Assembly: GCF_017656155.1 (NCBI RefSeq)
Contig: NZ_JACDOH010000002.1
Location: 62,001 to 126,000, forward strand
Direction of reading: 5' to 3'
DNA length: 64,000 nt
DNA from: Thermosyntropha sp.
GTDB taxonomy: Bacteria > Bacillota > Syntrophomonadia > Syntrophomonadales > Syntrophomonadaceae
Below are positions 7,681-16,665 of the stretch, piece after piece. The notes beneath the pieces are model-generated. The model was not told the DNA's origin. It did no database searches and saw nothing but the letters and a program-made list of their open reading frames with translations. The translations under genes were made by a program, and so were the position numbers. Position 1 is the stretch's first letter, and every line of letters starts with the position of its first letter.

Positions 7681-10467
7681 TTGGAAAAAGGTAAAGAACC
7701 AAAGGAAATCCAGGGTGATGCCTTGGATAAAAATTTACTCGTTAAAATAGTTAATAACTTGAGGGAAATAATAGGAATTTCAGATCTTGAAGGAAGGTTT
7801 ACTTTTATTTCTCCGAGCGTAAAGGAACAACTGGGATATGAAATGGCCGAAGGTTTAGGGCGTACATTTAAAGAATTTATACATCCGAATGACATAAAAA
7901 AATATGTTGATTATTTCAACCGGGATATAAAAGATGAAATGGATACTACCACCCTAAATTTTAGAGTAAGACATAAAAACGGCAGCTACCGTTGGTACAA
8001 TGTGCGGGGCAGGATTTTGTACAATGAAAAAGGACGCCCGCAGGAATATTTAGGAATAGGAATTGATGTTACTGACCAGATAGAATATGAAAAAAAATTA
8101 AAGTCAGCTTATGAAGAAATCGAAATAGCTTATCAACACCTGCAGGCAGCTGAAGAAGAAATAAAGGCACAGTATGAGGAATTGCATTCTGCGTATGAAC
8201 AGTTGCAGGCGGCTGAAGAAGAAATAAGGGCTCAATATGAAACCTTGGAAAAAAACCAACAGGAGCTTTTAGAGATTCATAAAAAGATAGAAGATATAAT
8301 AAATTCTTTACCCGATGCCACTTTTGTAATTGATAAGGACGATAATGTGATTTTATGGAATTATGGCATGGAAGAATTAACCGGGGTAGCCGCCAAAGAT
8401 GCCTTGAACAAAAAAAGCTATGAGTTTACTGACAAGTTTTATCATGGAAAAAGATATTCTTTGGCTCACTGGTGTCTGCAGGGCAAGCTTCCTCCACCGG
8501 AAGATTATCTAGAAGTAAGAAAGGAAGGCAGGATTTTAAAAGCCCAGATAGGACCGGTTGATATAGCAGGAAAAGAAAAATATTTTTCGCTGTCGATAGC
8601 TTTACTTTATAATACTAAAGGCGGGATTGAAGGAGCAATTGAGACTATACGGGATATAACCCACGGTAAACTTATGGAAGAATCTTTGCGTTTAAGTGAG
8701 GAGAAGTTCCGTAAACTGGCTGAAAACACACCTGCAATGGTTTTTGTAGGGCAGGGAGAAAAATATAAATATGTAAATCCGGCTTTTTGTGAAGTAACTG
8801 GTTATTCTGCTGATGAACTTTATAATATGCTGATATGGGATGTTGTCCATCCTGAACATCGCGAAATGGTGCGGAAGAGGGGATTGGACAGGCAGGCAGG
8901 AAAAAAGATGCCCGATCGCTATGAGTTTAAACTGCTTACAAAAGAAGGCGAAGTAAAATATGTCAGTTATGCGGCAGCCATTATAGAATATGAAGGAAAA
9001 CCGGCTTTAATCGGAACCGGAATTGATATTACCGATAGATATATAATGGAAGAAAAGCTTAAGAGAAGGGAACAACAGCTCAGAATTATAGCGGAAAATA
9101 CTCTGGATCTTATATCACAGGTTGATGAGAATGGAATTTTGCTTTATGCCAGTCCTTCTCATCTGACGATGCTGGGTTATAAACCTGAAAAAAGCGTTGG
9201 AGCTTCGGTTTTTAATATTATACACCCAGATGATCGTGAAAAGGCAAAAAAGGTTTTTGAGGATACTATAAAACATAATAAAACTAACCGGTTTGAGTTT
9301 AGACTTTTACGGGTAGATGGTAAACCGATATGGGTTGAAACCCTCGGCAAAGCTATGAAAAGCGCGGATGGAAAAAGAAATATTCTGATAACAGTAAGCC
9401 GTGATATAACTGAACGAAAGAAGCTAGAAGAGAGAATGCGTTTTATTGCTGAACATGATATGTTGACAAATCTTTATAATCGTTTTTATTTTGAACAATT
9501 TATTGAAAAATTAGAAAAAGAAAAAGTTTATCCAGTAGGTTTAATCATTAGTGATTTAGATGGTCTTAAGCTTATAAATGATACTTTAGGGCATGAAGCG
9601 GGCGATAAGCTTTTAAAGTTATATGCTGAAATTTTAAAGAAGTGTTTTCCACCCGATAGTATTATAGCCCGTATTGGGGGAGATGAATTTGCGGTAATTC
9701 TGGTAAGGAAACTGCCTCATTTAATAGATGAATATATTGAACGTTTAAGAGATGAAATCTGCAATGTCAATAAAAATAATAATGAACTCTTGTTAAGTGT
9801 TTCGTTAGGAAAAGCAGCTAGACTTAATAGTAAGACAAGTATGCAGGATTTGTTTAAAGAGGCGGATAAATTGATGTACCGTGAAAAACTTTTGCACAGC
9901 CAGAGTAATAAAAGCAGCATTGTAGCTCTGCTTATGAAAGCATTAGAAGCCCGCGACTATATAACTGAAGGCCATACCGATCGTATGCAGCATCTGGTGC
10001 GGAAGATAGGAGAACGAATTGGACTTTCAGAATCAAGAATAAATGATTTGTGTCTGCTTGCCCGCTTTCATGATATAGGAAAGGTAGGAATTCCTGATAA
10101 TATACTGTTTAAACCGGGTAAACTTACCGATGAAGAATATGAGGAAATGAAAAAACACTGCGAAATAGGTTATCGTATTGCACAGAGTTCTCCTGATCTC
10201 GCTCATATTGCTGACTTTATATTAAAACACCATGAAAGATGGGATGGAACCGGTTACCCTTTAGGGCTGAGGAGCAACGAAATACCGCTTGAATGCAGGA
10301 TTTTGGCTTTAGTTGATGCATATGATGCTATGAGCAATGACCGACCTTACCGAAAGGCTATGACTAAAGAAGATATTATAGCTGAACTTAAGAAATGTTC
10401 TGGAAAGCAGTTTGATCCGTGGCTTACCGCGATTTTTATAAATATACTTTCAGAATCAGGAGATTAG
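7681..10467 (+). CDS. Four-PAS sensor with GGDEF and HD-GYP domains (cyclic di-GMP)
   Basis: A soluble sensor of about 928 residues. Order: PAS (about 20-135), coiled coil (135-205), three more PAS domains (about 208-585), GGDEF (587-750) and HD-GYP (755-925). The GGDEF motif is intact (ARIGGDEFAV), predicting diguanylate cyclase activity. HDIGK and HHERWDGTGYP are intact, predicting c-di-GMP phosphodiesterase activity, so both activities may reside in one chain. The coiled coil holds two near-identical 21-residue units. TTG 7681 is chosen because AAGGGGG at 7666-7672 is too close to TTG 7675. No membrane helix is seen, so the signals should be cytoplasmic (redox, ligand). Confidence 0.9.
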   Translation: MEKGKEPKEIQGDALDKNLLVKIVNNLREIIGISDLEGRFTFISPSVKEQLGYEMAEGLGRTFKEFIHPNDIKKYVDYFNRDIKDEMDTTTLNFRVRHKNGSYRWYNVRGRILYNEKGRPQEYLGIGIDVTDQIEYEKKLKSAYEEIEIAYQHLQAAEEEIKAQYEELHSAYEQLQAAEEEIRAQYETLEKNQQELLEIHKKIEDIINSLPDATFVIDKDDNVILWNYGMEELTGVAAKDALNKKSYEFTDKFYHGKRYSLAHWCLQGKLPPPEDYLEVRKEGRILKAQIGPVDIAGKEKYFSLSIALLYNTKGGIEGAIETIRDITHGKLMEESLRLSEEKFRKLAENTPAMVFVGQGEKYKYVNPAFCEVTGYSADELYNMLIWDVVHPEHREMVRKRGLDRQAGKKMPDRYEFKLLTKEGEVKYVSYAAAIIEYEGKPALIGTGIDITDRYIMEEKLKRREQQLRIIAENTLDLISQVDENGILLYASPSHLTMLGYKPEKSVGASVFNIIHPDDREKAKKVFEDTIKHNKTNRFEFRLLRVDGKPIWVETLGKAMKSADGKRNILITVSRDITERKKLEERMRFIAEHDMLTNLYNRFYFEQFIEKLEKEKVYPVGLIISDLDGLKLINDTLGHEAGDKLLKLYAEILKKCFPPDSIIARIGGDEFAVILVRKLPHLIDEYIERLRDEICNVNKNNNELLLSVSLGKAARLNSKTSMQDLFKEADKLMYREKLLHSQSNKSSIVALLMKALEARDYITEGHTDRMQHLVRKIGERIGLSESRINDLCLLARFHDIGKVGIPDNILFKPGKLTDEEYEEMKKHCEIGYRIAQSSPDLAHIADFILKHHERWDGTGYPLGLRSNEIPLECRILALVDAYDAMSNDRPYRKAMTKEDIIAELKKCSGKQFDPWLTAIFINILSESGD
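8128..8253 (+). repeat. Two 63-bp units encoding a 21-residue coiled-coil repeat
   Basis: Units 8128-8190 and 8191-8253 encode AYQHLQAAEEEIKAQYEEL and AYEQLQAAEEEIRAQYETL followed by two further residues each. Each is three heptads of the linker between PAS1 and PAS2. The near identity suggests tandem duplication of a signalling helix. Confidence 0.8.
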
Positions 10468-10543
10468 TTGTCTTAAGACTTTTATTTGCATCGAAATTAG
10501 GGTAATATTTTAATGAAGTATTTACAGCAAGAGGGATGGTTAT

Positions 10544-11884
10544 ATGGCGGTAAGTTATACTGCAATCGGAAACAATAAAAAGTTTATTATTTTAACTTAC
10601 GGTTGTCAGATGAATGTCAGAGATTCCGAAACTATAGCCGGACTTTTGGAAGCAATGGGCTATGTTGAAACTGTTGATGAAAGAGAAGCCGACCTTATTG
10701 TTTTCAATACCTGCAGTGTAAGACATTCTGCGGAGAATAAGGTTTTTGGCAAAGTAGGGGAAGTTATAGGGTTAAAACGCAAAAATCCTGATCTTATTAT
10801 TGCTTTTGGGGGATGTATGTCTCAGACCCCTGAAGCCAGAGCTATTTTAAAGAAACAAGGAGTAGACATAATATTCGGTACTTATAATATTCATGAACTT
10901 CCATCTTTGATCGAAGAAGTATTGACTACTAAGAAACCTGTGATAAGGGTTTATGAAAAAGCGGAAGGTATTGTGGAAAATTTACCTGCTAAGAGACAGT
11001 CAGGAATAAGTGCATTTGTTAATATTATGTTTGGCTGCAATAATTTTTGCAGCTATTGCATTGTCCCTTATACCCGGGGGCGGGAAAGAAGCCGGAAACC
11101 TGATGATATTATAAAAGAAATAAAACAGCTATCCCGTCAGGGATATAAAGAGGTAACCCTTTTAGGGCAAAATGTCAATTCCTATGGCAGAGGTTTGGAG
11201 GAGAAAGTTGATTTTCCTGACCTTTTGAAGATGGTTTGTGATATTGAGGGTATTGAACGCATAAGATTTACTACTTCTCATCCTAAAGATATGTCAGATA
11301 AACTTATAGAAACTATGACTTCTGAGCATAAAATATGCGAACATGCCCATGTAGCAATGCAGGCCGGGAGCAACCGTATTTTAGAGAGAATGAACCGGCA
11401 TTATACCAGAGAATATTACCTTAACTTGACGAGAAAATTACGGGAAAAAGTTCCGGGAATAGCTATTACTACTGACATAATAGTAGGATTTCCAGGAGAA
11501 ACCGAAGAGGATTTTGAAGATACCCTGGACATGGTGAGAAAGGTGCGGTTTGATGCTGCTTTTACCTTTATGTTTTCACCGCGGGCAGGTACCAAAGCGG
11601 CTGAATTTAAGGATCAGGTGCCTTTAGAGGTAAAAAAGGCAAGGCTTGAAAGGCTGAATGAACTGCAGTATGGAATCGCTACCGAGATAAATAAAACTTT
11701 AGAAGGAACTGTTCAGGAAGTATTAGTAGAAGGCCCCAGCAAAACTGATCCAGATAAACTTACCTCGCGTACGCGAACTAATCGCATAGTTATTTTTTCT
11801 GGATCTGAAGACTTAATTGGAAAACTGATAAATGTTAAAATAACAGAAGCCAGAACTTTTTCTCTTTTCGGGGAATTAGTTTGA
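10544..11884 (+). CDS. miaB: tRNA-2-methylthio-N6-dimethylallyladenosine synthase MiaB
   Basis: Radical SAM methylthiotransferase that adds the 2-methylthio group to i6A37 of tRNA, using the substrate made by MiaA, which is encoded further along. The N-terminal MTTase domain has its three cluster cysteines in YGCQMNVRDSE, NTCSVR and GGCMSQ. The radical SAM triad is Cys165, Cys169, Cys172 in GCNNFCSYC. A C-terminal TRAM domain follows, in 446 residues. ATG 10544 follows AGAGGGATGG. It heads the block shared with Bacillus (miaB-ymcA-mutS-mutL). Confidence 0.96.
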   Translation: MAVSYTAIGNNKKFIILTYGCQMNVRDSETIAGLLEAMGYVETVDEREADLIVFNTCSVRHSAENKVFGKVGEVIGLKRKNPDLIIAFGGCMSQTPEARAILKKQGVDIIFGTYNIHELPSLIEEVLTTKKPVIRVYEKAEGIVENLPAKRQSGISAFVNIMFGCNNFCSYCIVPYTRGRERSRKPDDIIKEIKQLSRQGYKEVTLLGQNVNSYGRGLEEKVDFPDLLKMVCDIEGIERIRFTTSHPKDMSDKLIETMTSEHKICEHAHVAMQAGSNRILERMNRHYTREYYLNLTRKLREKVPGIAITTDIIVGFPGETEEDFEDTLDMVRKVRFDAAFTFMFSPRAGTKAAEFKDQVPLEVKKARLERLNELQYGIATEINKTLEGTVQEVLVEGPSKTDPDKLTSRTRTNRIVIFSGSEDLIGKLINVKITEARTFSLFGELV

Positions 11885-11915
11885 GCTTAATATTTAAAAA
11901 TAGGAGGAATTTATT

Positions 11916-12299
11916 TTGTCAAGTGAAGCTATCATCAAGTTAGCCTTTGAGCTGGGGGATTCCATTGCTCATTCTGAGGAGATTGCCGCTTTGAAGGCAG
12001 CTCAAGAAAAATTGGTTGCAAACCAGGAAGCCTATGAACTGATTATGCGCTATCAGGAAGCAAGAATGAAAGCAGAGCAGAAGAAAAGCAGCGGTCTTAT
12101 TATTCCCTCAAATGAAGAAAATCATTTAGCTGTTCTAGAACAGCAGCTTAACAGCAATGTCCTGGTGCAGGAGCTTATGAAAGCTCAGGAAAGGTTTGAT
12201 AATTTAATGCAGGCTGTTTATTTTGCCATGAATCAGGCTATTGCTGGAGATGGATGTTCTGGAGGATGCAGTTCCTGCGACGGAAGCTGTGGAGAGTAA
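11916..12299 (+). CDS. YlbF/YmcA family regulator with cysteine-rich tail
   Basis: A 127-residue, mostly helical protein of the YlbF/YmcA (DUF964, Com_YlbF) family. In Bacillus, YmcA (RicA), YlbF and YaaT form an Fe-S complex that affects mRNA maturation, sporulation and competence. Position right after miaB matches Bacillus ymcA. The last 16 residues, GDGCSGGCSSCDGSCGE, hold four cysteines and could bind a metal or Fe-S cluster. TTG 11916 follows AGGAGG (11902-11907). It is followed by a terminator hairpin before mutS. Confidence 0.82.
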   Translation: MSSEAIIKLAFELGDSIAHSEEIAALKAAQEKLVANQEAYELIMRYQEARMKAEQKKSSGLIIPSNEENHLAVLEQQLNSNVLVQELMKAQERFDNLMQAVYFAMNQAIAGDGCSGGCSSCDGSCGE

Positions 12300-12325
12300 G
12301 AGTAAAAGAAACAAAAATTTTTAAA

Positions 12326-12362
12326 AAAGAAAGACTTAGGTAATAGCTAAGTCTTTCTTTAT
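12326..12362 (+). terminator. Terminator between the ymcA-like gene and mutS
   Basis: Arms AAAGAAAGACTTAG (12326-12339) and CTAAGTCTTTCTTT (12347-12360) pair perfectly around a 7-nt loop and end in a T-rich stretch. It separates the miaB transcript from mutS. Readthrough may make it partial. Confidence 0.8.
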
Positions 12363-12392
12363 TATTAATAATTTCAGGGAGGAAAAATCAGA

Positions 12393-14969
12393 GTGGCTAA
12401 ATATACCCCTATGATTGAGCAGTATTTAAAAATAAAGGCAGAACACAAAGATGCCATTCTTTTTTTTCGGTTAGGAGATTTCTATGAGATGTTTTTTGAA
12501 GACGCAAAAATCGCAGCCCGGGAATTAGAAATAGTCCTTACTGCCCGGGATGGTGGAGGGGAACAAAAAATACCCATGTGTGGAGTTCCTTACCACTCTG
12601 CGAATACTTATATTGCGAAGCTTATAAACAAAGGTTATAAAGTGGCTATATGTGAGCAAATGGAAGATCCTGGCCAGGCTAAGGGAATAGTGAAAAGAGA
12701 AGTAGTAAAGATAATTACCCCCGGAACAGTTCTGGATGATATTATGTTAGAAGAAAATACTAATAATTTTCTGGCTGCAGTTGTTGATGACCTTGGTGTT
12801 ATAGGATTTTCTTATATAGATATATCAACCGGAGAATTCTGGATGACGGAAATAAAAGGAGAAGACTCTTATATAAAGCTGGCAAGTGAGATGGAAAGAA
12901 TTCGCCCTGCGGAATGTTTACTGCCCGAAAACACCAAATTAGGAGTAAAAGAAAAAAATGGAAGTGAATTTAAATTTATAAAAACATCTTTTACCTTCTT
13001 CAATCCGGATGATCCTGCTTTCGTTCAGGGAGAAGAGGTTTTGCTGAATCATTTTAAAGTTTTTTCACTTGCTGAACTGGGAATAAATGATTTTACTGCT
13101 GGTGTAAGGGCAGCTGCTGCCATTCTTTCTTTTTTAAATCAAACACAAAAAAATAACCTTAAACATATTCGCGAGCTGAAGGTTTATGAGTTGAATAAAT
13201 ATGTAGAAATCGATTTATCAAGCCGGAGAAATCTGGAACTTACCGCAGCTATTCGAGACAACCGCAGGGAAGGCTCTCTTCTATATATAATCGATAAATG
13301 TCAAACTTCTATGGGAAAAAGAACATTAAAATCCTGGATTGAACAACCTTTGCGTGATTTGGATATAATAAATTTACGCCTTGATGCAGTAGAGGAATTG
13401 AAAGATAATCTGACAATTCGGAAAAAGCTGGGAGATATTTTACGGGATATCTATGATTTGGAAAGGATTGCAGGAAAAATAGGCAGCGATATAGCAAATC
13501 CCCGGGATATTTTGGCTCTGAAAAAATCAGCCTTGAAACTGAAAGAAATAAAGGAAGTGCTTGAAGATTGCAAAGCAGAGTTGCTTAAACAAATAGGAAA
13601 ACTGGATATTTTAGAAGACATATATTTCCTTATTGAAAAATCGATAGATGAAAATGCCCCTTTAACATTAAAAGAAGGGAATATCATAAAAACAGGTTAT
13701 AAACAGGAAATCGACGAGTTGAGAGCTGTTTCCAAAGAAGGTTCAAACTGGCTTTTAGAATTTGAAAACCGGGAAAGGGAACGAACCGGTATAAAAAACT
13801 TAAAAGTAGGTTTTAATAAGGTTTTCGGCTACTATATTGAGGTAACAAAGGCTAATCTGGACATGATTCCCCCTTATTATCACCGTAAACAGACCTTGGC
13901 TAACTGTGAAAGGTTTATTTGCGAAGAGCTGAAAAATTATGAAGATAAGATATTAGGTTCAAATGAACGGCTCTGTCAGCTGGAATATGAAGAGTTTTTA
14001 AATATAAGAGGCAAAATAGGAAAGGAAATTGCACGCATACAGGAAACTGCACGTAGGGTTGCAGTTTTAGATGTGCTTTACAGTTTAGCTGAAGCAGCTT
14101 ATCAAAACAATTATGTAAGGCCGGCTGTAACTTATGATGATGTAATAAAAATCATGGATGGTCGTCATCCGGTAGTAGAAAAATCCCTGATGGATATGCG
14201 TTTTGTTCCCAACGACTTATATATTGACAGTGACAAACACAGATTTGCTATAATAACCGGTCCTAACATGGGCGGAAAAAGTACTTTTATGCGCCAAACA
14301 GCTTTGATAATACTTATGGCCCAAATAGGAAGCTTTGTGCCGGCGAAAGAAGCCTGCATAGGAATAGTGGATAAAATTTTTACCCGGGTAGGGGCCGCAG
14401 ATGATTTGGCAGCAGGGCAAAGCACCTTTATGGTGGAAATGGTAGAAGTGGCCAATATTATAAAAAATGCTACTCCTTCAAGTTTAGTTATACTTGATGA
14501 AATAGGACGCGGAACCAGCACTTATGATGGGCTCAGTATTGCCCAGGCGGTAAGTGAATATATAATAGAAGAAATAGGGTGTAAGACCTTATTTGCCACT
14601 CATTATCATGAACTTACTTCCTTGGCAGATGATTACGATAGTGTATTTAATCTGGCGGTTTCAGTTAAAGAGTCGGGGGAAAATGTAATTTTTTTAAAAA
14701 AAGTTTTACCTGGAAAAGCAGATAAAAGCTATGGAATTCATGTAGCTAAACTGGCTGGTTTACCGGAAAAGATAAATAAGAGAGCAGAAGAAATTTTAGC
14801 TCATCTTGAAGAGAAGAAGAAGGAAGAGCAAACTGAATTTAATATGGTTCAGATGGATTTATTCCCTGAAGAACACCCAGTGATTGAAGAGATTAGAAAA
14901 ATTAATCCCGACGAGATTACGCCTAAGGAGGCTCTTTTAATGCTTTATCGCTTGAAGAAGATGGTTTAA
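12393..14969 (+). CDS. mutS: DNA mismatch repair protein MutS
   Basis: Mismatch-recognition ATPase that recruits MutL. The N-terminal mismatch-reading Phe-X-Glu is F30-Y31-E32 in GDFYEMF. Connector, lever and clamp domains follow, then the ATPase with Walker A GPNMGGKST (about residues 623-631), Walker B VILDEIGRGTSTYDG and FATHYHEL. At 858 residues it has standard MutS1 length. GTG 12393 lies downstream of GGGAGG. Seventeen nt after its end comes an unrelated hydantoinase-like gene, not mutL. Confidence 0.97.
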   Translation: MAKYTPMIEQYLKIKAEHKDAILFFRLGDFYEMFFEDAKIAARELEIVLTARDGGGEQKIPMCGVPYHSANTYIAKLINKGYKVAICEQMEDPGQAKGIVKREVVKIITPGTVLDDIMLEENTNNFLAAVVDDLGVIGFSYIDISTGEFWMTEIKGEDSYIKLASEMERIRPAECLLPENTKLGVKEKNGSEFKFIKTSFTFFNPDDPAFVQGEEVLLNHFKVFSLAELGINDFTAGVRAAAAILSFLNQTQKNNLKHIRELKVYELNKYVEIDLSSRRNLELTAAIRDNRREGSLLYIIDKCQTSMGKRTLKSWIEQPLRDLDIINLRLDAVEELKDNLTIRKKLGDILRDIYDLERIAGKIGSDIANPRDILALKKSALKLKEIKEVLEDCKAELLKQIGKLDILEDIYFLIEKSIDENAPLTLKEGNIIKTGYKQEIDELRAVSKEGSNWLLEFENRERERTGIKNLKVGFNKVFGYYIEVTKANLDMIPPYYHRKQTLANCERFICEELKNYEDKILGSNERLCQLEYEEFLNIRGKIGKEIARIQETARRVAVLDVLYSLAEAAYQNNYVRPAVTYDDVIKIMDGRHPVVEKSLMDMRFVPNDLYIDSDKHRFAIITGPNMGGKSTFMRQTALIILMAQIGSFVPAKEACIGIVDKIFTRVGAADDLAAGQSTFMVEMVEVANIIKNATPSSLVILDEIGRGTSTYDGLSIAQAVSEYIIEEIGCKTLFATHYHELTSLADDYDSVFNLAVSVKESGENVIFLKKVLPGKADKSYGIHVAKLAGLPEKINKRAEEILAHLEEKKKEEQTEFNMVQMDLFPEEHPVIEEIRKINPDEITPKEALLMLYRLKKMV

Positions 14970-14985
14970 AAAGGGGGGAATTAAG

Positions 14986-16665
14986 ATGATAATCGGTATT
15001 GATGTAGGGGGAACTTATACCGACGGAGTAGTTTATGAAAAAGGCAGGATAGAAAAGACAGCCAAGAAAACTACCCGGACTGATGACATAAAATCCAGCA
15101 TATTGGAAGTTTTAGATGAACTTATTGTTTCTAGAAAGGAAAAAATACAGCGTCTAGTAATAAGTACTACCCTGGTTACCAATATAATTGCCACCGGGGG
15201 TGGGGAAAAAACAGCGTTGATATTACTGCCAGGGCATGGGCTTCCCCATGAGCTTTATGATATATCTGAAAACACATTTTTTTTAGGCGGTAGTATCGAC
15301 TTCAGAGGGAGAGAGATCGAAAAAATTAATGAAAATGAAGTTATAAACTGTTTAAAAACTGTCAAATCGTCGGGAATAAAGCGGATAGCAGTGGCGGGAA
15401 AGTTTTCTAACCGCAATAATAAACATGAGAAAATAGTTAAGGACTTGTGCCTGAAATATTATCCGGAAAGTTCTGTAGTTATTTCTTCAGAGGTAGTAAA
15501 TAAGCTTAATTTTCCCAGAAGGGCTGCTACTACGTATTTTACGGCTATGACGGCAAAAGAATGGCACACTTTCGCAGAAGAAATAAAAGCAGCTCTTAAG
15601 GCCAGAGGAATTAAAGCGCCGGTAGATGTTTTAAAAGCAGATGGAGGAACGATTCCTTTAGAAAAATCTTTACAAATCCCTTGTGAAACAGTCTTTTCTG
15701 GTCCAGCTGCTAGCACCATGGGAGGGGCAGCTCTTACCATGGATAATAAAAATTCAGTCGTTATTGATATAGGGGGCACAACTTCCGATATATCTCTCCT
15801 GATAGAAGGCAATCCGCTGTACGCTTCAAAAGGGGCTTTAATAAATGGAAATTATACTCATGTAAATGCCTTTGCTGTTCATTCAGTGCCTTTAGGTGGG
15901 GATAGCCTAGTATATTTTGAAGAAGGGAAAGTTAAAGTTGCCCCTTATCGTGAAGGGGCAGCCGCCTGCTTAGGAGGAATGAAGCCTACAGTTACAGATG
16001 CTTTTAATTTAAAATATAATCTTAATATAGGAAATCCCGAATTTTCACATAAAGCCTTGTATGAGTTGAGTATTTCCTCAGGTAAAGATATTGATGTAAT
16101 ATGCGATGAAGTAGTTGAGATGGTAATAGGCACTCTTTCTAATGCTATTAATAATATGTTCAAAGAATGGGAAAATGAGCCGGCTTATAAGGTGTGGGAA
16201 GTTATAAACAAAAGAAAATTTATTCCCGACCGGCTGATTGGAATAGGAGCAGCTTCAAAGGCAATAATTCCGGTTCTGTCTGAAAAAATGAATCTACCTT
16301 ATTTCCTCCATACCTATTCCCCCACAGCCAATGCCTTGGGGGCTGCAGTAGCCAGACCTACATTAACGGTAAATTTGCATATAGATACTGCACAAAGGAT
16401 TGCTTCTGTTGATCCTGGTGGAATTGTTACTGTTTTAGAAAAAGCAGAGAATTTTCAACTGGAAGATGCTAAAAATTTAGCTTTACATTTTATGAAAAAA
16501 TTCGGTGAAGAAAGGGGAATGGCCGATTATATCAATGATTTTGTATTTTATCAGGAGGAGCAGTTTAATATTATAAGAGGTTGGGACAGGGTAGGAAAAA
16601 TATTTGATATAGAGGTGCAGATTTCCCCTGGATTTATACCTGAATATAAGGGGGTAGTTTCATGA
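14986..16665 (+). CDS. Hydantoinase/oxoprolinase family protein (HyuA-like)
   Basis: A 559-residue protein of the HyuA/N-methylhydantoinase A family, which has an actin-like ATPase fold and in known members opens hydantoin or 5-oxoproline rings using ATP. Visible: the N-terminal phosphate loop GIDVGGTYTDGVV (residues 4-16), a second VIDIGGTTSDISL (about residue 260) and GIGAASKAIIP. No HyuB partner is adjacent, so the substrate is unknown. Its stop overlaps the start of the deacetylase gene by 4 nt (ATGA), which couples the two. ATG 14986 follows AAGGGGGG. Confidence 0.82.
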   Translation: MIIGIDVGGTYTDGVVYEKGRIEKTAKKTTRTDDIKSSILEVLDELIVSRKEKIQRLVISTTLVTNIIATGGGEKTALILLPGHGLPHELYDISENTFFLGGSIDFRGREIEKINENEVINCLKTVKSSGIKRIAVAGKFSNRNNKHEKIVKDLCLKYYPESSVVISSEVVNKLNFPRRAATTYFTAMTAKEWHTFAEEIKAALKARGIKAPVDVLKADGGTIPLEKSLQIPCETVFSGPAASTMGGAALTMDNKNSVVIDIGGTTSDISLLIEGNPLYASKGALINGNYTHVNAFAVHSVPLGGDSLVYFEEGKVKVAPYREGAAACLGGMKPTVTDAFNLKYNLNIGNPEFSHKALYELSISSGKDIDVICDEVVEMVIGTLSNAINNMFKEWENEPAYKVWEVINKRKFIPDRLIGIGAASKAIIPVLSEKMNLPYFLHTYSPTANALGAAVARPTLTVNLHIDTAQRIASVDPGGIVTVLEKAENFQLEDAKNLALHFMKKFGEERGMADYINDFVFYQEEQFNIIRGWDRVGKIFDIEVQISPGFIPEYKGVVS

